A stretch of DNA of 64,000 nt, taken from Chloroflexi bacterium CFX4. Lineage in GTDB: Bacteria > Chloroflexota > Anaerolineae > Aggregatilineales > UBA2796. The stretch lies in NCBI GenBank assembly GCA_021404685.1, contig QWHC01000003.1, positions 62,001 to 126,000 on the forward strand. Direction: 5' to 3'. The notes below the pieces were generated by a model. The model was not told where the DNA came from. It worked only from the letters and a program-made list of their open reading frames with translations, and did not search any database. The first letter of the stretch is position 1. The number at the start of each line of letters is the position of its first letter. Position numbers and translations under genes: made by a program. Positions 51,025 to 60,225 of this stretch are shown one piece after another.

Positions 51025-52509
51025 TCACTTCCCTTCTATGATAGGAATGGTGAAAAAAAAGGCGCTGCCTTCCATAGGCGCAGAACGCAGCCAAACTTTG
51101 CCGCCGTGCAGCTCCACGAACGACTCGACAATGGTTAGCCCTAGTCCGCTGCCCTGAATGCGGCGTTGGCGCGCATTTTCCGCCCGATAAAAGCGCTGGA
51201 AGATGCGCGCCTGTTCTTCGGGCGCAATGCCAATGCCCGTATCCTGAACCATGATCAGCACAGCCGGCAAGCGCACCTCCGCTGGGCTATCTTCGGGCAG
51301 CTCCCACAAATGATCTACCCGTGCGGCGCGCACCATCAGCACACCGCCATCATGCGTATATTTGCTGGCGTTCGTCAGCAAATTGGTAAAGACCTGAGCG
51401 ATGCGGTTGCGGTCAATCCACAACAGCGGCAGATCATCCGCCAGTTCGATCTCCAGCAGTTGATGGCGCGCTTGGGTGATAGAACGCACGCTGTTGATTG
51501 CTTCATCAAGGGCAACATTCAGTGGATGATAAGCGCGGCGCAGTTCAATGCGCCCTGCCTCAATGCGCGTGAGAGCGATAATATCCTTGATGAGCGTCTC
51601 TAACAACTCCACGCGCTGCTGAATGATTTGCACATATTCGTGTCCATCTTCACTTAACGCGCTTGCCTGATCATCCTGAATCATCTCAATGGCATTTTTG
51701 ATGACGGAAAGCGGTGTGCCAAGTTCATGCGTCACCAACGAAACAAACTCCGTCTTGGTGCGGTCAACTGCCAGTTCATGTGTGGCGTCCCGAAAGACGA
51801 AAAGGCGTCCGAGCGGCACGCCGTCGTAGGTATGGACTGGCTCGCTATACCAACGGATGACGCGGCGCGGCGTGCTGCTGATCTCAAATTCATAGCTGGC
51901 ACTCTGGCTGCGGTCGCTGCCGAAGTTGAGCAGCACATTGGCAAAGTCAGGCGGCAGGTTGGGCTGAGCGCGCAGTTGGTCAACCAGCGTGTCTAAAGGA
52001 TGTTCCAGCACGTCGTAGCGGTGCAAGTTAAACAAGCGCTCAAATTGCAAATTGGCAGTCACGACTGTGCCATCAGAATCCACCATGAACATCGCATCAT
52101 TGGCGCTCTCTAAAATCGCCTCCAAACGGTCGCGCTCACGTTGCAGTGTGCGCTGAAAGACGACCACCTCGTTCACGTCTGAAATGAAGAATGCCACGCC
52201 ACAGACTGCGCCTACCTGATCGCGCACAAGCGAGAGGTAAAGGCGCACAGTGCGCGGTCTGTCTTCGTGTGTCGTGTAATCAAGCAAGCCCTCCCAAGCC
52301 TGTTCGGTATGCAGCACACGCCACAGCGCACGCTCTTGTTCGTGGCGGCTTTCCGCGTAGGCAAGGTTGGCAATGTTCGTGCCGATTAGCGCTGCGGCGG
52401 AACAGCCATAGAACGCCTCGGCAGCCGCGTTCACCTGTGTGATGACTCCCTCAGTGTTGGTGATGAGTATGGGCAGTGGTGCAGTGGCAATTAGGTTGGT
52501 GGCATCCAT
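51025..52509 (-). CDS. PAS-domain sensor histidine kinase
   Basis: 494 residues without membrane helices. Two PAS domains (about 1-115, PLPILITNTEGVITQVNAAA; and about 130-250, ILESANDAMFMVDSDGTVVT) precede the phospho-acceptor HisKA (FVSLVTHELGTPLSVIKNA, His near residue 265) and HATPase_c domain (about 370-490) with FTNLLTNASKYTHDGG, DTGIGIAPEEQARIFQRF and GSGLGLTIVESFVELHGG. It is a soluble sensor kinase. It is flanked on the same strand by an OmpR-type regulator upstream and a receiver downstream, forming a three-gene signalling unit. Confidence 0.94.
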   Translation of the reverse strand: MDATNLIATAPLPILITNTEGVITQVNAAAEAFYGCSAAALIGTNIANLAYAESRHEQERALWRVLHTEQAWEGLLDYTTHEDRPRTVRLYLSLVRDQVGAVCGVAFFISDVNEVVVFQRTLQRERDRLEAILESANDAMFMVDSDGTVVTANLQFERLFNLHRYDVLEHPLDTLVDQLRAQPNLPPDFANVLLNFGSDRSQSASYEFEISSTPRRVIRWYSEPVHTYDGVPLGRLFVFRDATHELAVDRTKTEFVSLVTHELGTPLSVIKNAIEMIQDDQASALSEDGHEYVQIIQQRVELLETLIKDIIALTRIEAGRIELRRAYHPLNVALDEAINSVRSITQARHQLLEIELADDLPLLWIDRNRIAQVFTNLLTNASKYTHDGGVLMVRAARVDHLWELPEDSPAEVRLPAVLIMVQDTGIGIAPEEQARIFQRFYRAENARQRRIQGSGLGLTIVESFVELHGGKVWLRSAPMEGSAFFFTIPIIEGK

Positions 52510-52526
52510 GATAAGCGCTTTCTGCC

Positions 52527-53243
52527 TTAATGTTGGCGCGCCTCCTCATCTTCGGCGAGGAATCGATACCCTAAGCCGCGCTCGTTCCGAATGTATTGAT
52601 AGCTATTCGGGCTAGGTTGCAGCTTGCGGCGCAAACGGTGCATATGCACGCGCAAGGTTTCTTCAAAAACTTCTTCGTTATGCCATGCCCGTGCCATCAA
52701 TGCCTCAGTGCTGACGACTTTACCGCGATTGCCAACCAATAAATAGAGCAAATTGACCTCAATCGGTGTTAAGCTGACTCGCGTGCCGTCGCGCAGCAGG
52801 GCGCTGTTGGCAAAATCTATTGTCAGGTGGTCGTCTATGGTAATCAGAGGTGCTTGTGCATAGGATTGATCGGGAAAGCGGCTGAGAATACGTGCCACAC
52901 GCGCCAAAACTTCGCGGTAATTGAAAGGTTTGGTGATATAATCTTCGGCATATTTTTCGATGCCCATCACCCGTGATTCATCCGAGCCATCGCCTGTCAG
53001 GATCACAATTGGCACATCGCCCATTTGCTTGATGCGTCGGCTTAGCTCAAAGCCATCGTAGCTTGGCAAGCCTAAATCTACAATGATGAGGTGCGGCAAA
53101 CCATGCCGCCGCAAATGCTCCAGCGCTTCGGGCGCATCACCAAAGCTGGCAACTGAATAGCCTTCACCAATCAAAATATCTTGAAGCATGGTGCGCGTCG
53201 TCGGATCATCTTCGACAATCAACAAGCGTTTAGCGTTCACCAT
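52527..53243 (-). CDS. OmpR/PhoB-family response regulator
   Basis: 238 residues. The receiver domain (1-120) has LLIVEDDPTTRTMLQDIL, phospho-acceptor in LIIVDLGLPSYDGFELSR, IVILTGDGSDESRV and DYITKPFNYREVL. The C-terminal winged helix (about 140-232) has LTPIEVNLLYLLVGNRGKVV, ARAWHNEEVFEETLRVHMHR and RNERGLGYRFL, all typical. It is the first gene of the signalling unit, 17 bp before the kinase. Its target genes are unknown. Confidence 0.94.
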   Translation of the reverse strand: MVNAKRLLIVEDDPTTRTMLQDILIGEGYSVASFGDAPEALEHLRRHGLPHLIIVDLGLPSYDGFELSRRIKQMGDVPIVILTGDGSDESRVMGIEKYAEDYITKPFNYREVLARVARILSRFPDQSYAQAPLITIDDHLTIDFANSALLRDGTRVSLTPIEVNLLYLLVGNRGKVVSTEALMARAWHNEEVFEETLRVHMHRLRRKLQPSPNSYQYIRNERGLGYRFLAEDEEARQH

Positions 53244-53383
53244 GTGTCATGAGCGCGCAGTGCAGCGCGCTTCTCCTTTCCACTGATGCTTATTGGCTGC
53301 TTGGCAAACAAACAGCACGAAAGGCACTCTAAGGTAGCCCTGATTGTACCATTAAATCATGCTTGCGGCAGATCACAAGGCAA

Positions 53384-54841
53384 TCACGGTGTGCCGTAGA
53401 GCGCCTGATAGAGCGCAGCGTGCCGTTCGGCGGCAGCGCGCAAAGCACGGGCATGATCAGGGCGCGGCGTGATGACGGCTGCCAGCGGTGGCGGAAAATC
53501 GGTCAGGGCAGCCTCGCCCAGCCCTGCCAATGCCAGAATCGCCGCACCGCGTGACGTTGGCTCATCGTCTGCCACAAGGCGCAGCGGCACGCCTAAGGCA
53601 TCCGTAAGCATGTGCGCCCATGCTGCCGAACCACGCAAGGCACCGCCGCCTGCCCAAATCGGCGTTTCGGGCAGCTTTAGCAAATGCGCCACAGCCGCAA
53701 GGCGCAGTGCCACACCTTCGAGGGCAGCGTGCAGCACGTCCACGCCCTCCGTGCTAAGCCGCACACCATGCAGCGTGCCAACTGCGTTCGGATTCCAGTG
53801 CGGCGCACGTTCACCCGCCAACATCGGCAAGAAAGTTAATCCGTGTGAATCAGGGGCGCGCTGGCGCAAGGCTGCTTCAAGCGTCTCAGAGTCGGGCAAG
53901 TCAAAGCGTTCCCGCACCCACTGAAAAATATTGCCGCCTTCGCTGGTTGCGCCGCCGATCAGGTGATGGCGTGTATCCACGCGGTAACGCCATGCGCCAA
54001 AGGGCAGATCGGGCTTGTGGTCGGTTGAGATGGTGCGAATCGCCGCCGTTGTGCCGATGGTGAGCGCCGTCTCGCCGTGTGCTGCCGCGCCCGAACCAAC
54101 ATTTGCCGCCGCACCATCGCCAACTGCCAAGAAAAACGGTACATCGCGCAAGGGTTGCCAACGCTCCGCATACGCCGACACGAGTCCGCGCTGTGCGGCG
54201 CTGTAGTCGGCAAGCGGCGGCAATTGCTCAGGGCGCATACCTAGCCGATCCAGCCATGCGGCGTCCCATTGAAGCGCCACACCGTCAAAAATGCCCGTCC
54301 ACGCAGCAACCGAATAACTGCACGGCACATCGGCACGCCCGAACCATGCACGGTAAAGGTAGGTGGCAAAATCTGTCCACTGCTCAGCCTGAACACCTGC
54401 TTGCCGCAGCCAGAGCAGTTTCGGCGCGTGGTAAGCAGTGTGTAACATGCAGCCAACGCGCTGGTGGGAAGCGCGCACGCCCGCCTCGCCGAGTTCGGCG
54501 CGCAAAATGTCCACAAAAGGCGCACAGCGCGTATCAGCGTAAGTGTAAATCGGCGTCAAGGCGCGCCCATCAGCCGCCACACCAAGCAGATTACCGACAA
54601 AGGTCGCGGTGCAAACAGCATCCAGCGGCGGCAGATCAGGGCGCGCACACAGATCGTCCAGCAGGCGTTCAATCACGGCACGCAGCGACTCGGCATCCGC
54701 CTCTGAAGCGCCTGTGGAATCGGTGTGGAAGGCGAAAGGCGCGCTCAGCGTGATGTGTGCTGTGATTTCGCGCTCTGTGCAGCGGTAGACGATCAAGCGC
54801 GCTGAGGAACTGCCCACGTCAAGGGCTAAGAGCTGCTTCAT
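53384..54841 (-). CDS. FGGY-family carbohydrate kinase (gluconokinase-like)
   Basis: 485 residues. The first actin-fold half begins LLALDVGSSSARLIVYRC and contains TPIYTYADTRC. The second shows GETALTIGTTAAIRTISTDH, LPMLAGERAPHWNPNAVGTL and the FGGY C-terminal signature region WAGGGALRGSAAWAHMLTDA. The DTRC and ERAPHWNPNA segments resemble gluconokinase rather than xylulokinase, but sugar specificity is uncertain. Its start overlaps the uronate isomerase stop by 4 bp, which fits use of one product pathway: uronate or aldonate catabolism. Confidence 0.88.
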   Translation of the reverse strand: MKQLLALDVGSSSARLIVYRCTEREITAHITLSAPFAFHTDSTGASEADAESLRAVIERLLDDLCARPDLPPLDAVCTATFVGNLLGVAADGRALTPIYTYADTRCAPFVDILRAELGEAGVRASHQRVGCMLHTAYHAPKLLWLRQAGVQAEQWTDFATYLYRAWFGRADVPCSYSVAAWTGIFDGVALQWDAAWLDRLGMRPEQLPPLADYSAAQRGLVSAYAERWQPLRDVPFFLAVGDGAAANVGSGAAAHGETALTIGTTAAIRTISTDHKPDLPFGAWRYRVDTRHHLIGGATSEGGNIFQWVRERFDLPDSETLEAALRQRAPDSHGLTFLPMLAGERAPHWNPNAVGTLHGVRLSTEGVDVLHAALEGVALRLAAVAHLLKLPETPIWAGGGALRGSAAWAHMLTDALGVPLRLVADDEPTSRGAAILALAGLGEAALTDFPPPLAAVITPRPDHARALRAAAERHAALYQALYGTP

Positions 54842-56244
54842 AGCTTATAGGTGCGGCGCGCCAAGCCAACGGCTAGTTCAACTGCCATACTTGCTGCGTC
54901 GGAGTCGTCTAGAATGCCGCGCACGACCAAGCCCGCTAACCAATTGCAGGCAGCGCGCCGCCACAAGTCGTGACGGGCAGGAATGGAGAGGAAGGCGCGT
55001 GTATCGTCGTTAAAGCCTGCTGTGTTGTAGATGCCACAGGTCTCCATCACTTGATCAAAGTAGCGCGCCATGCCGTTCAGGCTATCGTGAAACCACCACG
55101 GCGCACCTAGCCGCAACGACGGATAATGCCCTGCCAACGGCGCAAGGTCACGCGCATAAGTGGACTCATCGAGCGTAAAGATGATCAGCGTCAGGCGCGG
55201 ATCATCACCAAAGGCATCCAAAAGCGGCTTTAGGCTGCGCGTGAACTCTGCCTGCTGTGGAATATCCGCCCCTTTATCACGCCCAAAGCGCCGCAGCAAG
55301 CGCGGATTGTGATCGCGTAGCGAACCGACGTGCAACTGCATCACCATGCCATCTTCAACGCTCATCCGCGCCGATTCGATCAGCATGTGCGCGGTGAAGC
55401 GGCGTGCATCCTCAGCGTTTGCCGTGCCGCGCAGGGCGCGCTGCAAAATGAAGTTTGCCGCCTCAGGGCTGAGGCGTTCGGTGTAGGGTCGCTCTGCACC
55501 ATGATCGGTTGCCACCGCGCCCATACTGCGGAAGAAGGCACGCCGCGCCTCTAGCGCCTGTAGGAAGGTGCGGTAGTTATGAATGTGCAGGTTGGTCAGC
55601 GCGGCAAGCTGATCTAGATTAGCGCGCCAATCGGCTGCATCAAGGTTGATCACGCCATCAGGGCGGAAGGTTGGCAAAAGGCGCGCCTGCCATGCCGAAT
55701 CGCGGATGGCGGCGTGCTGGGCAAGGCTATCTGTCGCAGCGTCCGTCGTACACAGCACCTCGATTTGAAAGCGCACATAGAGGCGGCGCGGCTGAAAGTC
55801 TGGTTCTGCCAAGCGCACCGCAATTTGATCGTAGAACACATCAGCCGTCTCGGCGCTTAGTTTCTCGGCAATGCCGAAAAGCTGTTCAAAGATGTAGGCA
55901 AGCCAAAGGCCGCTTGGCGTGCCGCGAAATAGGTGAAAGTGGGCGGCAAAGCGCCGCCATGCTGCACGCGGATCAGTTTCATAAGGCGTGCCGTCAAGGG
56001 TTGGTACGCCTAGCGACTCCAACGGGACGCCTTGCGAGTGCAGCATCCGCAGCAGGTAGTGATCGGGCAGCACAATTAAGGCTAAGGGTGACTCGAATCG
56101 GTAATCAGGGTCGGCGAATAGGCGTGGTTCGACATGCCCATGCGGACAGACAAGCGGCAGATCGGCAACTGCTGTGTAAAGCTGGCGCGCCATTTGCCGC
56201 TGTGAAGGCTCTGGGCTGAAGAACCGATCAGGATTCAGCGGCAT
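54838..56244 (-). CDS. uxaC: Uronate (glucuronate/galacturonate) isomerase
   Basis: 468 residues. It converts D-glucuronate to fructuronate and D-galacturonate to tagaturonate. Markers: LPLVCPHGHVEPRLFADPDY (HxH of the amidohydrolase-like barrel), ALIVLPDHYLLRMLHSQGV, LCTTDAATDSLAQHAAI, QLHVGSLRDHNPRLLRRFGR and APWWFHDSLNGMARYFDQV. Start ATG 56244 has GAGG 6 nt ahead; an upstream in-frame start adds a Cys-rich stretch that looks unnatural. It overlaps the LarA-like gene by 17 bp and the FGGY kinase gene by 4 bp, so all three are one operon. Confidence 0.95.
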   Translation of the reverse strand: MPLNPDRFFSPEPSQRQMARQLYTAVADLPLVCPHGHVEPRLFADPDYRFESPLALIVLPDHYLLRMLHSQGVPLESLGVPTLDGTPYETDPRAAWRRFAAHFHLFRGTPSGLWLAYIFEQLFGIAEKLSAETADVFYDQIAVRLAEPDFQPRRLYVRFQIEVLCTTDAATDSLAQHAAIRDSAWQARLLPTFRPDGVINLDAADWRANLDQLAALTNLHIHNYRTFLQALEARRAFFRSMGAVATDHGAERPYTERLSPEAANFILQRALRGTANAEDARRFTAHMLIESARMSVEDGMVMQLHVGSLRDHNPRLLRRFGRDKGADIPQQAEFTRSLKPLLDAFGDDPRLTLIIFTLDESTYARDLAPLAGHYPSLRLGAPWWFHDSLNGMARYFDQVMETCGIYNTAGFNDDTRAFLSIPARHDLWRRAACNWLAGLVVRGILDDSDAASMAVELAVGLARRTYKL

Positions 56245-57526
56245 GAGGCACCTCGCGCAGGCGGTAGAGCATCTCGCCTGCTTTTGGCACATACAGCACA
56301 CCTTCCGACTCGCGCCCTTGCCACGTCATCGGATCAAGTCCCTGATAATCGTAATAACCAAGATTCAGGCGCGCACAGTCTGCGGCGCTGATCTGCGTGG
56401 CAAGCGCCACCTTGATGCGTGGATGCTCAATGCCATGTTGCATAAAGCCATCCCCTTTGACGTGCGTGCTGTGCGCCAGCACACCAAGCGGAATATGCTT
56501 CAGTCGCTCCCAATGGTGCAAAATGTAGTCGCGGATGTGATAGCCGACCTCAAAAATGTGCGCGCCATGCACATGGCTCACTGTCGCTAGGTGCGGCGCA
56601 TAGATGATGATTTCACCGCCGTCGGCAACGGCAGGGTCAAGTTTGTACATGGCCTTTGAGGCGACCCATAGTTCATCGTACATGGGCGGTGCCGCAGAAA
56701 GCACGCGCTGCACAGGCTGATCCAGCCATGTGATATGCCGCTTGGCAGAATGATCGGCAGCCGCTTCCCACGCCGTCAGGTAATCGCCAATGAATAGGCT
56801 GGAGAGTCCCGCGCCTTCAACGGTCATGGCGATCAGCACCACAGGCGTTGGCAACAATGCAGCCGCCGCTTGAATCAGGGCGCGCACAGGTGTATGTTTG
56901 ATGCCGATCACGTTTCGCACCGTCAGCAGCGCGCCAAGCCAATGCGAGACGTTGATAATTTCTGCGCCACTGATGCCGGGGAAAAGGTACTTCGCGCCGC
57001 CACTGAAGCCGATCACCTCGTGCGGAAAGACGGGCGAAAGGATCAGAATGTGGTCGTAGGCAAGCGCAGCGCGGTTGATCCGAATTGGTACATCACCGCC
57101 AAGCGACTCGTGCCAAACGTCGCCGCTGATCGCTTGCACCTGTGCGCGTTCGATCACGCCAAGCTGCGCCAAAGCCTGTGGATCATCCCATGCATGGTTG
57201 AACAAACCAATGTGGGCGTATTGATCGCGGCGCGCCTCAGGCGTAATGCCAACCAAACGCCACAGTGCCTCATCACTGAGCGGCGGATGTGTGCCAAGCG
57301 CCACCATAAAATCAAGCGTCTGTGCATCACTCAAACTCTCGGTGAGCAAGCGGAATAACTGCGGCAAAGGCAGCGTGCGCGTGTGATCAGGCATCAGCAC
57401 TAGCAAGCGCGCACCCGCAAACTTGCCATGCAGGGCTTGCGCTAGGGCGTCCCGAATGCGCGCCTCGCTTAGCAATTCGCCAGCAGGCGCAATCTGCTGC
57501 GCCATAAGCGTTTGTGCCTGCAACAT
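56228..57526 (-). CDS. LarA-like nickel-pincer racemase/epimerase
   Basis: 432 residues (lactate racemase family, DUF2088). The N-terminal domain shows ARLLVLMPDHTRTLPLPQLF and MVALGTHPPLSDEALWRLVG, and the central site IGFSGGAKYLFPGISGAEII, where the Lys binds the pyridinium-dithio nickel cofactor in LarA. A second Lys/His region lies near DGFMQHGIEHPRIKVALATQ. LarA itself racemises lactate, and relatives act on other 2-hydroxy acids. Its position before uxaC and an FGGY kinase suggests an aldonate or uronate-related epimerase. No larB, larC or larE gene is in the window. Confidence 0.85.
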   Translation of the reverse strand: MLQAQTLMAQQIAPAGELLSEARIRDALAQALHGKFAGARLLVLMPDHTRTLPLPQLFRLLTESLSDAQTLDFMVALGTHPPLSDEALWRLVGITPEARRDQYAHIGLFNHAWDDPQALAQLGVIERAQVQAISGDVWHESLGGDVPIRINRAALAYDHILILSPVFPHEVIGFSGGAKYLFPGISGAEIINVSHWLGALLTVRNVIGIKHTPVRALIQAAAALLPTPVVLIAMTVEGAGLSSLFIGDYLTAWEAAADHSAKRHITWLDQPVQRVLSAAPPMYDELWVASKAMYKLDPAVADGGEIIIYAPHLATVSHVHGAHIFEVGYHIRDYILHHWERLKHIPLGVLAHSTHVKGDGFMQHGIEHPRIKVALATQISAADCARLNLGYYDYQGLDPMTWQGRESEGVLYVPKAGEMLYRLREVPHAAES

Positions 57527-57544
57527 CAGCTCATCTCCAAAAAA

Positions 57545-58234
57545 TTAACTATATAGGCGCTGCTGTGTAATATACTCCAAGACGGCATCTGGCACTTGGT
57601 AGCGGATCGAGTGTCCGTTGCGGATCGTCTGGCGCAAGGCACTGGCGGCGATCTCGATCAGCGGCGCGTCCACCAATACCACGCGCTCGCGGACGCCGGG
57701 CAAGCGCGCCTCAAGCACATCAAGGTTGACCGAGGCACCCGGACGCCGCATGACGGCAAGCGTCGCCTGTGCGATGATCCATTCAGGTGCGCGCCACGTC
57801 ATCAGATCGCTGAGTGAATCAGCGCCCATTAAGAAGAATAGATCGTAGCCGCGATGTTGGGCGCGCAAGATGCTGAGCATATCTGAGGTGTAGTGCGGCC
57901 CTTGCCGATCCATATCCACGCGGGAAATCTCAAAGTGCGGGTTGCCAGCAATGGCGCGTTGCAACATTGCAAAACGGTGCAGCGGTGCAGTAACATTCTG
58001 CCCTTGCTTGTGCGGCGGCTGGGCGGCTGGCACAAACAGGACGCGCTCTAGACCAAGCGCGTTCAGTGCAACTTGGGCAAGGATCAAATGTCCAACATGC
58101 GGCGGATCGAAGGTGCCGCCGAAGACACCCAAGCGCGGCAACTCAGGCTCTTGGAAAATATCCACCTCATAGTGATCGGTCAAACTATCATCGTAATCCA
58201 TGTGATCTGCGGTGTGATCGTCGGTGTAGGTCAC
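57545..58234 (-). CDS. nadD: Nicotinate-nucleotide adenylyltransferase
   Basis: 229 residues. It adenylates nicotinate mononucleotide in NAD synthesis. Motifs: LGVFGGTFDPPHVGHLILAQ (GxFDPxHxGH), VLFVPAAQPPHKQGQ, RFAMLQRAIAGNPHFEI, FLMGADSLSDLMTWRAPEWI and the late ISSTxIR-like IAASALRQTIRNGHSIRYQV. An acidic N-terminal extension of about 33 residues (GTG 58234 start, TAAGTG junction with obg) precedes the core; ATG 58201 is an alternative start. The family core length is otherwise normal. The pair obg-nadD is a frequent neighbourhood. Confidence 0.94.
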   Translation of the reverse strand: MTYTDDHTADHMDYDDSLTDHYEVDIFQEPELPRLGVFGGTFDPPHVGHLILAQVALNALGLERVLFVPAAQPPHKQGQNVTAPLHRFAMLQRAIAGNPHFEISRVDMDRQGPHYTSDMLSILRAQHRGYDLFFLMGADSLSDLMTWRAPEWIIAQATLAVMRRPGASVNLDVLEARLPGVRERVVLVDAPLIEIAASALRQTIRNGHSIRYQVPDAVLEYITQQRLYS

Positions 58235-59500
58235 TTAGTCGCCCCATTCAAGTTCGTAATCACCAATGAAAACGGTATCGCCGACCTGAACGCCGGCTTT
58301 CTCCAACGCTTTGGTGATGCCGAGCGTCTCTAGAATGCGTTGAAAGCGCGCCACAGACTCATCAAATTCCCAATAGGTCATGGCGGCGGCGCGCTCAATT
58401 GCCTCACCACGCACGATGTATTCACCACCATCGCCGCGTGTAATGGCAAACGCCATCCGTTCATCGCTCTCCAGTGTATAGGTTGGCAGTTGGTCAAAAG
58501 TGCGCGTTGGTTCGGGCAGTTCGGCAAGTTCAGCCGCCACGCGGTTCACCAGCTCACGGATGTTGTGCTGCGTTGCCGCCGAGATCGCCATAACGCGGTA
58601 GCCGCGCTTGGTCAGTTCGCGTTCAACCTGTTCCCAATGCGCTTGCGCTTCGGGCAAATCCAGCTTGTTCAGGGCAACAATCTGCGGCTTTTGCCCAAGT
58701 TCGGGATCGAACAGGGCAAGTTCGGCGTTGATTTGGTTGAAATCCGCCAGCGGATTTTCTGCCTCACCATTCAGCAGGTGGACAAGCAAGCGTGTGCGCT
58801 GCACATGGCGCAGGAAAGCATGTCCTAGCCCAACGCCCATGTGTGCGCCTTCGATCAAGCCGGGAATATCGGCAAAGACAATATCTCGATCACCAACCAC
58901 CACCACGCCCAGATTTGGCTCCAGCGTGGTGAACGGATACGGCGCGATCTTCGGCTTAGCATTGCTGATGACCGAGAGCATTGTGGACTTGCCCGCATTT
59001 GGCACGCCCACAATGCCAACATCCGCGATCAGGCGCAGTTCCAGCTTTAGCTCGCGTGCCATGCCCGGCGCGCCTTTTTCCGCCATGCGCGGTGCTTGGT
59101 TGGTGCTGGTGGCAAAGTGCTGGCTGCCGCGCCCACCGCGCCCGCCTTTGGCAACCACTGCCTCTTGCCCGTGTTCGACCAGATCAGCGATGATCTCACC
59201 CGTCTGGGAATCTTTGACGAGGGTGCCAAGCGGCACTTCAATCCGCAGATCAGGCGCGCTGGCACCTGTGCGGTTATTACGTCCACCTGGCTTGCCGTTC
59301 TCAGCGGTAAATTTTCGGGTGCGGTTGAACGCATAAAGCGTGTTCAGGTGGCGCGTTGCCACCAGGACGACATTACCGCCGCGCCCGCCATCGCCGCCAT
59401 CGGGACCGCCACGCGGCACGAATTTTTCGCGGTGAAAATGGACTATGCCATCACCGCCATCACCACTGCGTACTTGGATTACTGCTTCATCAAAAAACAT
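58235..59500 (-). CDS. obg: GTPase Obg/CgtA
   Basis: 421 residues. The Obg fold (1-160) is glycine-rich: GDGGDGIVHFHREKFVPRGG, GDGGRGGNVVLVATRHLNTL, LGTLVKDSQTGEIIADL. The G domain has the P-loop GVPNAGKSTMLSVISNAK, YPFTTLEPNLGVV, DIPGLIEGAHMGVGLGHAFL and NKLD. The C-terminal OCT domain (about 345-421) is present (FDESVARFQRILETLGITKA). It is a ribosome-associated, growth-essential GTPase. The stop abuts the nadD GTG start without a gap. Confidence 0.97.
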   Translation of the reverse strand: MFFDEAVIQVRSGDGGDGIVHFHREKFVPRGGPDGGDGGRGGNVVLVATRHLNTLYAFNRTRKFTAENGKPGGRNNRTGASAPDLRIEVPLGTLVKDSQTGEIIADLVEHGQEAVVAKGGRGGRGSQHFATSTNQAPRMAEKGAPGMARELKLELRLIADVGIVGVPNAGKSTMLSVISNAKPKIAPYPFTTLEPNLGVVVVGDRDIVFADIPGLIEGAHMGVGLGHAFLRHVQRTRLLVHLLNGEAENPLADFNQINAELALFDPELGQKPQIVALNKLDLPEAQAHWEQVERELTKRGYRVMAISAATQHNIRELVNRVAAELAELPEPTRTFDQLPTYTLESDERMAFAITRGDGGEYIVRGEAIERAAAMTYWEFDESVARFQRILETLGITKALEKAGVQVGDTVFIGDYELEWGD

Positions 59501-59605
59501 GCCCTAAGTCTATCGAAATCAGCGGGCAACGGCAAGATCAGGCTTGGGCAGGGTGTGGAATAGTGTGGCGATAGTTTAGCATTAGTGGGAGCGGTCAACC
59601 CCTAA

Positions 59606-59631
59606 CCCTTTCCCTGCCAGCGGAGAAAGGG
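59606..59631. repeat. Intergenic hairpin
   Basis: ccctttc (59606-59612) / gaaaggg (59625-59631), 12-nt loop, in the 175-bp gap before obg. No T-run. It may end the transcript of the gene at 59676. Confidence 0.4.
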
Positions 59632-59675
59632 AATCGGGTGTGCGTCAAAGTCCTGACCTACAGGCAAAAAAGGCT

Positions 59676-60140
59676 TCAGCCGCTGATCATGCCCTGTAGA
59701 AAGCCCATTGTGGCTTGCGCGTGCATATTGCCATGCGCTGCATTGTATTGCAACGCATAGGTAAAGCCCAAGCGCTCCACAGGCGCCATGCCCGACAATG
59801 CACCAAAGCTAATTTCAGCAGCCTGGCGCGGTGAGGGATATTGCCGAGCAAGCTGTGCCACTTGTCCCATGCCATTCCGCACACTCATGCCCATTTCCAA
59901 CAAAGCCTGAGCATTGCTGTTATAGCGTGCCTGTAGCTGTAAATTTTGGGCATAGATCACCCAGACTGAATCTTCGAGAGAGGCGGCACGGTGTGCAACT
60001 GCCAGCAAATTCTCATCCGTTAAATCGCCAGAGAGGCGCTCGACTTCAGCCTGAATAGCTTTAACACCCAGCGCGGCTGCCCCAAACGCCGCACCAACAA
60101 CCAGTGCGTTACCCAACAGCCTACCCCAATTGATTGGCAT
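59676..60140 (-). CDS. Small protein with N-terminal hydrophobic segment, unknown function
   Basis: 154 residues starting MPINWGRLLGNALVVGAAFGAAALGVKA, where a Gly/Ala-rich hydrophobic segment (about residues 8-28, given here only as GNALVVGAAFGAAALG) could anchor it. The remainder is helical: LSGDLTDENLLAVAHRAASL, DSVWVIYAQNLQLQARYNSN, GMGQVAQLARQYPSPRQAAE. ATG 60140 has GAGG at 6 nt. I do not recognise a family. It is divergent from the CHAT-TPR gene, 85 bp apart, and the two could be related in function, but nothing in the sequence proves it. Confidence 0.7.
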   Translation of the reverse strand: MPINWGRLLGNALVVGAAFGAAALGVKAIQAEVERLSGDLTDENLLAVAHRAASLEDSVWVIYAQNLQLQARYNSNAQALLEMGMSVRNGMGQVAQLARQYPSPRQAAEISFGALSGMAPVERLGFTYALQYNAAHGNMHAQATMGFLQGMISG

Positions 60141-60225
60141 GGAAAACCTCTTTCGCCTGCAAATTTCCATTTGGAATCACTGTACAATAATTCTGACAAC
60201 ACTGTCAATAGGCTAGGACACACAG

